Part shown: positions 7,895 through 15,520 of the stretch, piece by piece
Layout: the number at the start of each line of letters is the position of its first letter
Position numbering within the stretch: position 1 is the first letter of the stretch
The notes under the pieces: model-generated
What the model saw: the letters and a program-made list of their open reading frames with translations, nothing else
Told to the model about the DNA's origin: nothing
The model's database searches: none
Origin: Dysosmobacter sp.
Lineage (GTDB): Bacteria > Bacillota > Clostridia > Oscillospirales > Oscillospiraceae
NCBI GenBank assembly: GCA_022778785.1
Contig: JALFSO010000005.1
Span: 1-36,354 of the forward strand
DNA: 36,354 bases
Direction of reading: 5' to 3'
Translations under genes and position numbers: made by a program

Positions 7895-9739
7895 TCACCG
7901 TCCGCCCGCCTTTCCAAACAGCTTTTCCTTATAGGGCGGTGCATGGACCTCCAGCAGATACCGCTCGTTACCGCACTTGTAGAGGCAGACGCCCCTCTGG
8001 GGATAGCGGATGAGTTCGAACTCAGCAGGCTCCAGTTGGAGGTTGTCCATATAGAACTTCTTGTTCACGCTGCCTGCGTTGAACAGGAACTGGTGGGTGG
8101 GGATGGCGAACAGGGGCCGGGTCAGCTCCCGAATACCGTCCACATCAAAGTCCTCCAGATTCTGGCTGGCCAGGATCATGGAGGACTCCTTCTTCCGCAC
8201 CCGCTTGAGGCTGTTACGGATATATTCGATGGTGGTCAGGTTGCTCAGCCAGATGTACAGCTCGTCCAGCGTGGCCACGGTATTTCCCTCGGTGAGCAGC
8301 TTGTCGCTGAGATAGGAGAGGATATTGAACAGCATGGCGTTCTTCACATTCCGGCTGGCCTGGAGGAGCCCCTTGACGCCGAAGACCAGGAAGCGGGAAC
8401 TGGTGATGTTGGTGTGGCCGTTGAAAAACTTGCTCTCCGCGCCGCGGCACATGGAGTGGAGGCCCAGCAGGACCTCCCGCAGCAATTCCCTGGTGTAGAG
8501 GGGGAATTCCTCCTGGTCATAATTCTGATACGCATCCTCAATGATACGGTAGAGGTCGGAGAGAACGGGGTAATCCGTGGGGGTCAGGGACAAAAAGTCC
8601 GTGTTGTCATCCATGCCCCACTGGGCGTACAGCCGCTCCAGCATCAGCTCGATGGTGTCGATGTGCTTGTCCGCGAAGTCCTCCTTGTAGGAGCGGAAGA
8701 AGTCCTTCAGGAAGGAGATATGCTGGCTCAGCCGGGTCTTCTGGCGAAAGGCCGCGGGAGCGTCCGGGTCATCTTCGCCGCTGACATCCCACAGCTTGGG
8801 CTGGAGGGGGTTGATCCGGTATATACCGCTCATGAGGTCAAGAAAGCAGCCGCCCAGGTTGACGCACAGGTCAGTCAGCTCATGCTCCGGGTCCAGGCAG
8901 ATGGCGCGTTGCCCGCTCTCCAGGATGTTGCACAACAGGAGCTTGAGCAGATAGCTCTTGCCCTGGCCGCTGTTGCCCAGGATGAGGACGCTGGCGGTGG
9001 TCTTGTCGTCGGCACGGCGGTTCAGATCCACGATGATATTGGAGCCGTAGCGGTCCCGTCCGATGTAAAAGCCCTTGGGGTCGGTCTTGCCGGAGTAGTT
9101 GAAGGGATACAGGTTGGCCACCGAGCTGGCAGGCAGGACGCGCTCAAACTGGGAGCCAAAGGCGTTGCGGCCAGCGGGGTTCACGGAGAGAAAGCCCTCC
9201 CGTTGGCGCAGGAGGATTGGGTCGGCGCCCAGCTTGCTCCGCACCAGCTCCGCCGTCACCTCGTCCCGCAGGGTGCGCAGGCTCTCCGCGTCCCGTGCGG
9301 ACAGCTCGATGAACACGGCGCAGTGGAGGAGCGGCTCGCTGTTCTTCCGCATGGAGGCGATGAGCGCCGCCACATCCTGGAGGTTGGCCTCGGCGGTGAC
9401 GGCTTGCTTCATGCTGTTGCTGCTGCCCCGGTCCATGCGGTTCTTGTTCTCCGCATTGTGGATGATCTTATCCTCCTCGGCGGCAGTCACCTGCCGGTTG
9501 TAAATGGTCAGGGTCACGCCGCTCTTTTCGCCTAAATGCCGCAGCAGGGCCAGCTCCTCCGTGGTGGTGGGATAGCTCCGCAGGGCCAGGGTACAGCGGT
9601 ATGCCCCGCCGCAGATGGCGTGGTCGGTGTTGAACTTCACCGCCGTGGGCGCGATGAGGTCCAGGAAGTCCTTGACGCGGGGTTCGGCAGGCTTGGCCGG
9701 AGCCTTTGCTTTCTTTTTCTTCTGCGCTTTTTTAGGCAT
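7895..9739 (-). CDS. VirB4-like conjugation ATPase, CD1110 type (614 aa)
   Basis: This is the energising ATPase of the conjugative type IV secretion system, acting at the inner face of the membrane. A Lys/Ala-rich N-terminus (MPKKAQKKKKAKAPAKPAEP) is followed by a VirB4/TraE domain. Walker A is GNSGQGKS at 255-262 and Walker B is around TVATLDELYI at 487-496. SMILASQNLEDF follows, a typical sensor stretch. The length fits the short CD1110-type VirB4 of clostridial elements; Tn916-type homologues are longer. The start overlaps the upstream gene by 8 bases, indicating coupling. A hairpin terminator follows. Confidence 0.95.
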   Translation of the reverse strand: MPKKAQKKKKAKAPAKPAEPRVKDFLDLIAPTAVKFNTDHAICGGAYRCTLALRSYPTTTEELALLRHLGEKSGVTLTIYNRQVTAAEEDKIIHNAENKNRMDRGSSNSMKQAVTAEANLQDVAALIASMRKNSEPLLHCAVFIELSARDAESLRTLRDEVTAELVRSKLGADPILLRQREGFLSVNPAGRNAFGSQFERVLPASSVANLYPFNYSGKTDPKGFYIGRDRYGSNIIVDLNRRADDKTTASVLILGNSGQGKSYLLKLLLCNILESGQRAICLDPEHELTDLCVNLGGCFLDLMSGIYRINPLQPKLWDVSGEDDPDAPAAFRQKTRLSQHISFLKDFFRSYKEDFADKHIDTIELMLERLYAQWGMDDNTDFLSLTPTDYPVLSDLYRIIEDAYQNYDQEEFPLYTRELLREVLLGLHSMCRGAESKFFNGHTNITSSRFLVFGVKGLLQASRNVKNAMLFNILSYLSDKLLTEGNTVATLDELYIWLSNLTTIEYIRNSLKRVRKKESSMILASQNLEDFDVDGIRELTRPLFAIPTHQFLFNAGSVNKKFYMDNLQLEPAEFELIRYPQRGVCLYKCGNERYLLEVHAPPYKEKLFGKAGGR

Positions 9740-10337
9740 CCTGTGTCACCCACCTCCCGCCGTCACAGTCTTCGAAGTGTTCTGTGGTCACATCCTGCTG
9801 GTAGTAGACCGCCAGCAGGCGCTTGATGTCCTGCTCACCGGCCAGACGGACATGGAAGCCCTGGTCCCGGATGCGCTTTTCCGTCTGGCGCAGGCGGCTC
9901 TCGGCGGTCTCGCCGTTTTGCTGCTCCGGGCGGCAGACGAAGGCAAATTCCCGTGCCGAAGCGGTGGCGGACTGGATCTCGTCCAGGTGGGCGCTGTCCT
10001 GCCGCAGCAGTTCCCGCAGGGCGGGCAGCTCCTCGTCCTCCAATCGCTGGCGGTACCAGTCCTTGTTGTGCCGGAAGGACTCACGGGAGTCCAGAGCCAG
10101 CATCCGCAGCTCCGGCATGGCGCACAGCAGGCGGGTCAGGGCCAGCATCCGGCCTCGGATGCCCTCGTCCGAGAGGACGGACAGGTTGTCCGGCTTGATA
10201 AGAAAAAAGGCCAGTTCTCCATCGGCGGTCTTGAGGCCGTGATCGGTGAGCTGGCTGATGCCCATGAGCTGCCGGGTGGTCTGCCGCTGGCGCAGCTCCT
10301 TTTTCTGTTTCCTATTCAGTATTCTCACTCCATTCAT
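9732..10337 (-). CDS. VirB4-associated conjugation protein, probable detached N-terminal partner (201 aa)
   Basis: This soluble protein lies between the PrgI-like and VirB4 genes, overlapping both. It contains ELAFFLIKPDNLSVLSDEGI, a helical LLCAMPELRMLALDSRESF, then KDWYRQRLEDEELPALRELL, and ends with a conserved-looking HVRLAGEQDIKRLLAVYY. This layout recalls the N-terminal, non-ATPase part of longer VirB4 proteins. Together with the 614-residue ATPase it would make about 815 residues, close to one Tn916-type protein. That it is a split-off VirB4 domain is inference. The start is uncertain: ATG 10337 lacks a clear ribosome site and GTG 10328 is possible. Confidence 0.85.
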   Translation of the reverse strand: MNGVRILNRKQKKELRQRQTTRQLMGISQLTDHGLKTADGELAFFLIKPDNLSVLSDEGIRGRMLALTRLLCAMPELRMLALDSRESFRHNKDWYRQRLEDEELPALRELLRQDSAHLDEIQSATASAREFAFVCRPEQQNGETAESRLRQTEKRIRDQGFHVRLAGEQDIKRLLAVYYQQDVTTEHFEDCDGGRWVTQDA

Positions 10338-10584
10338 AGTACTGCTGTTTCAAAAATAAAAAGCAAACGGCATAGCGCAGGAAGTCCAGAATGCTGGCGT
10401 CCTCCACGCGGATGCTCAGGAAGGCGAAGAGGACGGTAACCACCAGCGGGGGCAGGAAGCCGCTCTGTGCCAAGGCCAGGACAGAGAGCAAAAGCCCGAT
10501 CCCGATGATGGCCACATCCCGCAGCGTCCACAGCCAGAGCATCGCCTTGGCTTTCAGATTATCAGGGTAGATATATATGGTCAG
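10312..10584 (-). CDS. PrgI-like small membrane protein of the conjugation channel
   Basis: Two membrane helices are evident (DVAIIGIGLLLSVLALAQ and LPPLVVTVLFAFLSIRV), followed by ILDFLRYAVCFLFLKQQYY, the typical layout of PrgI/VirB3-type channel subunits next to VirB4. The first ATG (10542) leaves out an in-frame stretch, TIYIYPDNLKAKA, that looks like the genuine family N-terminus. It is preceded by a perfect AGGAGG at 10588-10593. The only starts matching that site are non-standard: CTG 10584 (3-base spacing) or ATA 10578 (9-base spacing). I give the longest form; 10542 is the conservative alternative (76 aa). It overlaps the next gene by 26 bases. Confidence 0.8.
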   Translation of the reverse strand: MTIYIYPDNLKAKAMLWLWTLRDVAIIGIGLLLSVLALAQSGFLPPLVVTVLFAFLSIRVEDASILDFLRYAVCFLFLKQQYYEWSENTE

Positions 10585-10599
10585 ATTCCTCCTAACGAA

Positions 10600-10628
10600 A
10601 AGGACGGGAAGTAACGCCTCCCGTCCTT
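10600..10628 (-). terminator. Hairpin between the RHH-like and PrgI genes, possible terminator or attenuator
   Basis: AAGGACGGGA (10600-10609) pairs perfectly with TCCCGTCCTT (10619-10628). On the minus strand a short TTTT follows, so termination may be partial. It separates the accessory DNA-modification block from the VirB4 block. Confidence 0.55.
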
Positions 10629-10668
10629 GGCCTATTTCTGGATAGTGGTGATATAGGGCGCGGTTCCC

Positions 10669-11226
10669 TCATGCAACAGAGTCCTTCGCTGCGGGCTTTT
10701 CCTCCTCACTCAACTCGGGCAGGACTTCCACGACAGGGATCCCGTCCTTCTCCTGGCAAGTCTCCCAGCCGGAGACGGCATTTTCGATCAGGGTGACCAC
10801 GAATTCCTTTTGGGAGAGCTTCTTGTGGGCGGACAGGTAGGCTTTGATCTGCTGGAACAGCTCCTCCGTGACGGTGAACGCCAGTGTCCGCTCTCCTTTC
10901 TGGGATTTGTACCCCTCCAGGGGCTTAAGGGTCTTACCCTGTTTCCACAGGGCGAGGCCCTGCTCCACCAGACCAACCACGAAGTCCCGCTGGGACTGGT
11001 CTCCGTGGGCCGCCAGATACTGCTTGACCCGCTGGAACAGCTCCTCCGATACCGAGAACGCCATCGTCCTGCCGCCCTCTGCCCTGGGGCGCGGTTTGGG
11101 CCTTTCGTAATGCTCCCGGAGGATCCGTTCCATAAGGATGCCGGTGGTCAGAGCCTCGTCCGCCGCCACATCCTCCCGGATCTTCTGGTGGAGTTCCTCA
11201 CATAAATTGATGGTCAGTTTGCCCAT
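10669..11226 (-). CDS. Protein with three ribbon-helix-helix-like modules, probable DNA-binding regulator (185 aa)
   Basis: Three similar units of about 40 residues follow one another, beginning GKLTINLCEELHQKI, RTMAFSVSEELFQRV and RTLAFTVTEELFQQI. Units 2 and 3 are clearly duplicates, sharing [ST]-E-E-L-F-Q, then K-x-Y-L-[SA]-A-H and S-Q-[KR]-[ED]-F-V-V. A short beta strand followed by two helices is the pattern of MetJ/Arc-type DNA binders. The function as a regulator is inference. ATG 11226 has GGAG about 8 bases upstream; the frame open to 11268 is not used. The gene stands behind a 190-base intergenic region shared with the oppositely oriented glycosylase gene, so it could control either. 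Confidence 0.82.
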   Translation of the reverse strand: MGKLTINLCEELHQKIREDVAADEALTTGILMERILREHYERPKPRPRAEGGRTMAFSVSEELFQRVKQYLAAHGDQSQRDFVVGLVEQGLALWKQGKTLKPLEGYKSQKGERTLAFTVTEELFQQIKAYLSAHKKLSQKEFVVTLIENAVSGWETCQEKDGIPVVEVLPELSEEEKPAAKDSVA

Positions 11227-11277
11227 TTTGTGCGCTCCTTTCCTTTTGGTAGGGCAAGTATGTCCCAAGCCATGGCC

Positions 11278-11303
11278 AAAAGCTATTCACCAAACCCAAC
11301 GAA
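11278..11303. repeat. Copy 2 of the 26-base intergenic repeat
   Basis: It matches 19-44 with two mismatches. It lies in the leader of the RHH-like gene. A little further on, AAACGAAGCACAA then GACAAGCC (11317-11338) recurs in weaker form at 23657-23678, again between genes. Confidence 0.45.
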
Positions 11304-11379
11304 GAACAGGGCATGAAACGAAGCACAAGCGACAAGCCCTTTCGCGGAACTTTTGGTGGCCATTTGGTGCAATGGCGTG

Positions 11380-11400
11380 TATAATCAAGACAGCTTGATT
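11380..11400 (+). promoter_or_regulatory. Promoter -10 box and overlapping dyad upstream of the glycosylase gene
   Basis: A perfect TATAAT (11380-11385) lies about 30 bases ahead of ATG 11417. No good -35 box sits at normal spacing. The dyad AATCAAG (11383-11389) and CTTGATT (11394-11400) overlaps the box, which would suit an operator. The neighbouring RHH-like protein is a candidate binder (inference). Confidence 0.5.
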
Positions 11401-11416
11401 GTGGGAGGGTCTTGAG

Positions 11417-11971
11417 ATGAAACGGTGCCGCTGGGCGGATCCAAGCTCGGAATTATACACCGCCTATCATGATAATGAATGGGGGCGGCCGGAGCATGAC
11501 GACCGCAAACTCTTTGAGATGCTTATTCTGGAAGGGTTTCAGGCTGGTCTCTCCTGGCTGACGATCCTGAAAAAGCGGGAGGCGTTTCGGGCCGCGTTTG
11601 ACAACTTTGAGCCAGCCGTGGTCGCCCAATACGGCCCGGAGAAGGTGGAGGCTCTGATGTCGGATGCGGGAATTGTGCGCAACCGGCGCAAGATCATGGC
11701 CGCAACTCAAAACGCCAGGGTGTTTCTCACCATTCAGGCGGAGTTCGGCTCCTTTGACCGCTACCTTTGGGGCTTTACCGGGGGCAAGGTCATCTTGAAC
11801 ACAGATGATGAAATGCGCGCCCGCACGGAGCTGTCCGACCGCATCTCCAAAGACCTGAAGCGCCGGGGGATGAGCTTTGTAGGCAGCACGATTATCTATT
11901 CCTTTCTTCAGGCCACAGGAGTGGTGAATGACCACGAAACCTGCTGCTTCTGCTATCCGGGAAATCAATAG
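11417..11971 (+). CDS. tag: DNA-3-methyladenine glycosylase I (184 aa)
   Basis: This enzyme removes 3-methyladenine from alkylated DNA, starting base excision repair in the cytoplasm. The sequence begins MKRCRWADPSSELYTAYHDN. The expected zinc ligands are present: Cys4, the His of YHDNEWG, and the His and Cys of NDHETCCFC at the C-terminus. SWLTILKKREAFRAAF and the GFTGGKV stretch fit the family, and about 185 residues is the usual length. ATG 11417 has GGAGG 8 bases upstream. It is the only plus-strand gene, convergent with the methyltransferase C-terminal gene, whose tail it overlaps by 7 bases. It appears to have been inserted independently into the conjugation operon. Confidence 0.94.
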   Translation: MKRCRWADPSSELYTAYHDNEWGRPEHDDRKLFEMLILEGFQAGLSWLTILKKREAFRAAFDNFEPAVVAQYGPEKVEALMSDAGIVRNRRKIMAATQNARVFLTIQAEFGSFDRYLWGFTGGKVILNTDDEMRARTELSDRISKDLKRRGMSFVGSTIIYSFLQATGVVNDHETCCFCYPGNQ

Positions 11972-13698
11972 CCTGCGGCCATGGCAATGCCGCGCATGAT
12001 GAACTCCACACAGGGGATTGCCACGCTGTTGCCCAGCGCCTTATAGCGGGCCGAGTCCGACGCGCCGGGCAGGTCCGTCCAACCGTCCGGGAAGCCCTGG
12101 AGCCGTTCACATTCCAGGGGCGTCAGGCGGCGGATGAGCAGGGGGCCGTCTACGACCAGCTTATCCTGCCCTACATACTGGCTGTTGGGTCCTTTCCGGT
12201 CGCTGCTGGTCAGGGCACCCACCGTCTCCTGATACACCAGATCGGTGGCGTCCTTGTGCTGGCGGGCGCTTTCAGTGGAAGCTACTGCGTCATCTTTGAA
12301 TACATCCACCCGCTGACGGGAGAAGACCGCATGGTGATCCGTGGCGGTCAGGGTATAGGCGATGTTCTCCTGATACCCGATCCCGTTGCCGCCGTTTTGG
12401 GGCTGGCGGTCGATGGCATTGCCCGTAATGCAGAAACAGGGAGCGTCCGTCACCAAGGGCAGGTTGTTTCCGCCGGTCCCCGCTCTTGCGGATAGTGTGG
12501 GAGATATAGGGTGCGGGCCGGTATAACGGGCATCAACGCCGTGATTCTCATAGACCAGCGGCTGGTGTCCATGCTCCTGTGCCCGCAGGGTGCCGGAGAC
12601 ATCCTTGCTGCACCCCATGGCCGCGCCGCCCTGGTCATTCAGGCAGAGGACGGACGGCACCATGTTCGTTCCACTCTCAGCGGCTTTCAATGTGGGCGCG
12701 ATCTCCTCCTGATATCCGATCCCGCCCGCTGTAGGCGCGGCTCCGGCACAGAAACCTGCGGTCAGTACACAGGGATAGCCCTGGCCGGGCATACCGCCCC
12801 CGCCGCTTATGGACGTATGCCGTTCCGGGCTGAGATAGCACTCGCCGTTTCCCTTGGTCACCACGCCTGCGGCAAACAGCAGCCCGCCGGGAATCCGCCC
12901 GCCTCCGCCGTCCGCGCCGGCCAGGGTTGGAGCTTTTCCCTCTGGGGTAAACACACGGGCCTGCTGCGTATCCCATGGGTTGAGACAATTTTCAGCAATA
13001 AAAGCCTGCTGTTTCATTCCCGGCTGTGCGCCCAAAGCCCCCGCTACATCGTGGATATCCCGCACCTCGCGCCCCAGGGCGGCTTCTCTTGCCGCTTTGC
13101 GGCAATTCACCTTCTCCCGCTGATTGGCCGCAAAAGCTGTTGGTGCGATCACTCCGTTACGCCCGGTAGACATGCCGCAATTGGTGCCAAGTGTTGCGGA
13201 GACCTGATCGGTGATATCTCCATTGTAGCCATCGAAGCCGACAGGCTCTGTTGCGGTATGATATGGTTGTCCCGGCCTGAGAATCAGTCCCGCCTGCGCC
13301 ATCAGCGCCGCCTTGAGCTGTGCCGGCAGCTCTTTGCCCCGTTCCTCCGCCCGCCGCAGGATACCCAGGCAGGCCGTCCTGCTCAGATAGTATTTTCTCC
13401 GGGGGCTGGTTTCCAGGATATCGGACAAAGCACACTTGACAGGCTCCCGCGGAGCCGGTCCGGTGTTGAGCGGCGGACCATTTTCCCGCCACGGGGAGCG
13501 GAGTTCCCAATAATGGCACCCAAACAGATCCACATGGCCCCTGGACAGGTCCAGGTGGAAATAGGGGATGGAGATCAGCACGGACAGGGACACGGCTTTG
13601 CTTTTTTGTTTTGGCTGGCTCTCGAATATATCATCTACATCATCAGGCTCATCCAGAGAGAACAGCATCATCTGGCCGTTGCTGTCGTAGTTCTGCAT
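11965..13698 (-). CDS. Split C5-cytosine methyltransferase, C-terminal subunit with target-recognition repeats (577 aa)
   Basis: This piece carries the last methyltransferase motifs: motif IX as RRLTPLECERLQGFPDGW (about 523-540) and motif X as KALGNSVAIP (about 551-562). The catalytic motifs are on the preceding gene. Between about 150 and 510 lies a long Gly/Thr-rich target-recognition region with degenerate repeats of the type PTLxAxxGTGGNNxPLV (VSATLGTNCG, KAPTLAGADGGGG, IAPTLKAAESGTN, VSGTLRAQEHG, ISPTLSARAGTGGNN, IAYTLTATDHH). ATG 13698 has its own GGAGG 7 bases upstream and lies in a different frame from the upstream gene. It is therefore a separately translated subunit, as in the two-subunit enzyme M.AquI, rather than a simple stop mutation. 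Confidence 0.88.
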   Translation of the reverse strand: MQNYDSNGQMMLFSLDEPDDVDDIFESQPKQKSKAVSLSVLISIPYFHLDLSRGHVDLFGCHYWELRSPWRENGPPLNTGPAPREPVKCALSDILETSPRRKYYLSRTACLGILRRAEERGKELPAQLKAALMAQAGLILRPGQPYHTATEPVGFDGYNGDITDQVSATLGTNCGMSTGRNGVIAPTAFAANQREKVNCRKAAREAALGREVRDIHDVAGALGAQPGMKQQAFIAENCLNPWDTQQARVFTPEGKAPTLAGADGGGGRIPGGLLFAAGVVTKGNGECYLSPERHTSISGGGGMPGQGYPCVLTAGFCAGAAPTAGGIGYQEEIAPTLKAAESGTNMVPSVLCLNDQGGAAMGCSKDVSGTLRAQEHGHQPLVYENHGVDARYTGPHPISPTLSARAGTGGNNLPLVTDAPCFCITGNAIDRQPQNGGNGIGYQENIAYTLTATDHHAVFSRQRVDVFKDDAVASTESARQHKDATDLVYQETVGALTSSDRKGPNSQYVGQDKLVVDGPLLIRRLTPLECERLQGFPDGWTDLPGASDSARYKALGNSVAIPCVEFIMRGIAMAAGY

Positions 13699-13700
13699 GG

Positions 13701-14369
13701 TCAAACCTCCGTGTTTAAACTATCAAACAGGAGCAGGGGCGCGAGAGGGCCGGCGAAGTCCGCCACCAGAAAAATGCGCTTTCTCCGCTGAGCGACGCCC
13801 CAGAACTGTGCGTCCAGACAGCGCCACGCCAGTGAGAAGCCGGTCTCTATCGCGATATCTCCCGCGTCCGGCCACGAATAGGGATAGGACCGTGGAACCT
13901 CCGCGCCGGCGTCATGGATCCGAATGATCTCCTCCAGCACGATGCGAAAGTCCTCACCCTTGGGCGATCCGCTGCTGAACGCGCCAGGCACATTCTCCCA
14001 GCATAGCCAGCGGGGACGGATGTCGGCTGCCGTGCGGCCCCGTTCTCTCTCCGCCGTCCGCATCTCCTTGACGATGCGGATCTGCTCCATAAAAAGACCG
14101 GAGCGGGCGCCAGACAATCCGGCGCGCGCCCCGGCCACTGAGAGATCCTGACACGGGCTGCCCCCGCAGATGATGTCCACAGGGAACAGCAGCCTGCCGC
14201 TCAACTTTGTAATGTCGCCCTTATGGGCCATGCTCGGGAACCGCTGTTCTGTGACCTTCATGGGGAACGGCTCGATCTCGCTGGCCCAAAGCGTTCTGAT
14301 ACCATGCCGCTCCGCCGCAAGGGGAAATCCGCCGATGCCGTCGAAGAGACTCCCCATCGTCAGGGTCAC
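13701..14369 (-). CDS. Split C5-cytosine methyltransferase, N-terminal catalytic subunit (222 aa)
   Basis: This half contains the SAM-binding motif I (GSLFDGIGGFPLAA), the catalytic motif IV GGSPCQDLS with Cys73, motif VI WENV (124-127) and motif VIII QRRKRIF. It stops at NTEV without motifs IX and X or a recognition domain; those are on the next gene. The pair should assemble into one cytosine-5 DNA methylase protecting the element from restriction. GTG 14369 is chosen because it gives the family-like MTLTMGSLF and overlaps the upstream stop (GTGA); ATG 14357 is an alternative. The open frame to 14528 is a shadow of the upstream gene. Confidence 0.88.
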   Translation of the reverse strand: MTLTMGSLFDGIGGFPLAAERHGIRTLWASEIEPFPMKVTEQRFPSMAHKGDITKLSGRLLFPVDIICGGSPCQDLSVAGARAGLSGARSGLFMEQIRIVKEMRTAERERGRTAADIRPRWLCWENVPGAFSSGSPKGEDFRIVLEEIIRIHDAGAEVPRSYPYSWPDAGDIAIETGFSLAWRCLDAQFWGVAQRRKRIFLVADFAGPLAPLLLFDSLNTEV

Positions 14370-15505
14370 CCCATGGCCATCCCCATCCCCTCTGTATGCG
14401 AGAGCTCCGTGGACTGGATCTCCTCCGTGCTGACGCTCCGCACGGGGATGCCGAAACGCTCCGCCAGTTCTTTTTCTCCCGTCATGCCGGGGCTGATCCG
14501 GTCCCCGCACAGCCAAAGCTCGTCGCACCGTTTCAGCATCCGGTTTCCCATGGCAATGCCGAGCTGCCGTTCCTCCGGGGCGCTGTCATCCAGCATCTGG
14601 GTGTAGAGCAAACGTGGCGCAAAGGGCGTTACGCCTTGGGAGATGGCATACCGGCACGCCTGCCGGGCAAACTGGAGGTTCTGTTCCACATCCCCGGACA
14701 AGGGGGAAGCGATGTAGACCACCGCGCCAGGGGCATTTTCCTGTGTCTCTGAGCGGAAGAGATAGGCCGGGTCGTTGACCACCACACCCTCTCTGCCGAA
14801 TTCCACCGCGTGTTCATTTGCCGCGGCCCAGTCCAGATATTCCGGATCGGCGGCCTGGCGGTACACCTCCGGCAGCCATTTTGCCGGGATCCTGAGCAGT
14901 CCGGAGGTGTGTTCCAGCTCCTTGTCCATGGTGTAGGCGACAGCTTCCCGAACAGCGGGGAGCAGAGGGCCCAAGTCCTCCGGGGTGTGATCCCAGAAGC
15001 TGATCTCCCGCAGGACCACATCCTCATACCGCTCCCAGCTCCCGCTGTCATCCTCGTTCCACACATAGTCGGCTGAGGTGATGGTCACACCCTCATCATT
15101 GCAGTTGATCCAAATAGTCTTATCCAGTTCCGGGAGCCGCACGGCCAGCGTCCCCACCATGCATCCGCCTCCGGTGTTGCCATAGATACGGTCTATGACT
15201 GCATACCGCATGACTCCGGGGTCTGGCGTTGTATCAAGAGCCTTGATCAATTCAGCCTGAACACTCCGCTCTATATCATGGCCGCCTGGATACTCCACAC
15301 ATTGGTACTTTACAGCGGGATGACGGTTGAGACGGAGCGCCTCCATATCCCAAAGCTTCTGTTTCGCGCTCCCACACTCAGTAAAGAACAGGCGCTGGCC
15401 GTTCTCAGATAAAAAGCCGGAGAGCCCCGCCATGGGACTCTCCGGCCTCGCTTCCACCCAGATCGCGTAGATTTTAGGTGGACGGTTTTCTTTTCCTTCT
15501 GTCAT
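14366..15505 (-). CDS. Protein with C-terminal DUF7768/DUF4406-type (nucleoside deoxyribosyltransferase-like) domain (379 aa)
   Basis: The N-terminal 260 residues are of unknown family. From about 270, VVYIASPLSGDVEQNLQFAR followed by FAPRLLYTQMLDDSAPEERQ and CDELWLCGDRISPGMTGE is the recognisable pattern of DUF4406/DUF7768 domains, which share the nucleoside 2-deoxyribosyltransferase fold. A role in nucleotide metabolism is inference. It ends SHTEGMGMAMG, one of the Met-rich tails. ATG 15505 has GGAGG about 10 bases upstream; TTG 15511 is too close to it. The gene follows TrbL and leads into the split methyltransferase with an overlapping stop/start, tying it to the DNA-modification block. 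Confidence 0.85.
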   Translation of the reverse strand: MTEGKENRPPKIYAIWVEARPESPMAGLSGFLSENGQRLFFTECGSAKQKLWDMEALRLNRHPAVKYQCVEYPGGHDIERSVQAELIKALDTTPDPGVMRYAVIDRIYGNTGGGCMVGTLAVRLPELDKTIWINCNDEGVTITSADYVWNEDDSGSWERYEDVVLREISFWDHTPEDLGPLLPAVREAVAYTMDKELEHTSGLLRIPAKWLPEVYRQAADPEYLDWAAANEHAVEFGREGVVVNDPAYLFRSETQENAPGAVVYIASPLSGDVEQNLQFARQACRYAISQGVTPFAPRLLYTQMLDDSAPEERQLGIAMGNRMLKRCDELWLCGDRISPGMTGEKELAERFGIPVRSVSTEEIQSTELSHTEGMGMAMG

Positions 15506-15520
15506 ATACAACGCTCCTCC

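Noticed and set aside
11272-11320. Short peptide frames in the 11227-11416 leader (MPCSSLGLVNSFWPWLGT on minus, MKRSTSDKPFRGTFGG on plus)
   Set aside because: Neither has a convincing ribosome site. The region is better explained as a regulatory intergenic stretch, although leader peptides cannot be excluded.
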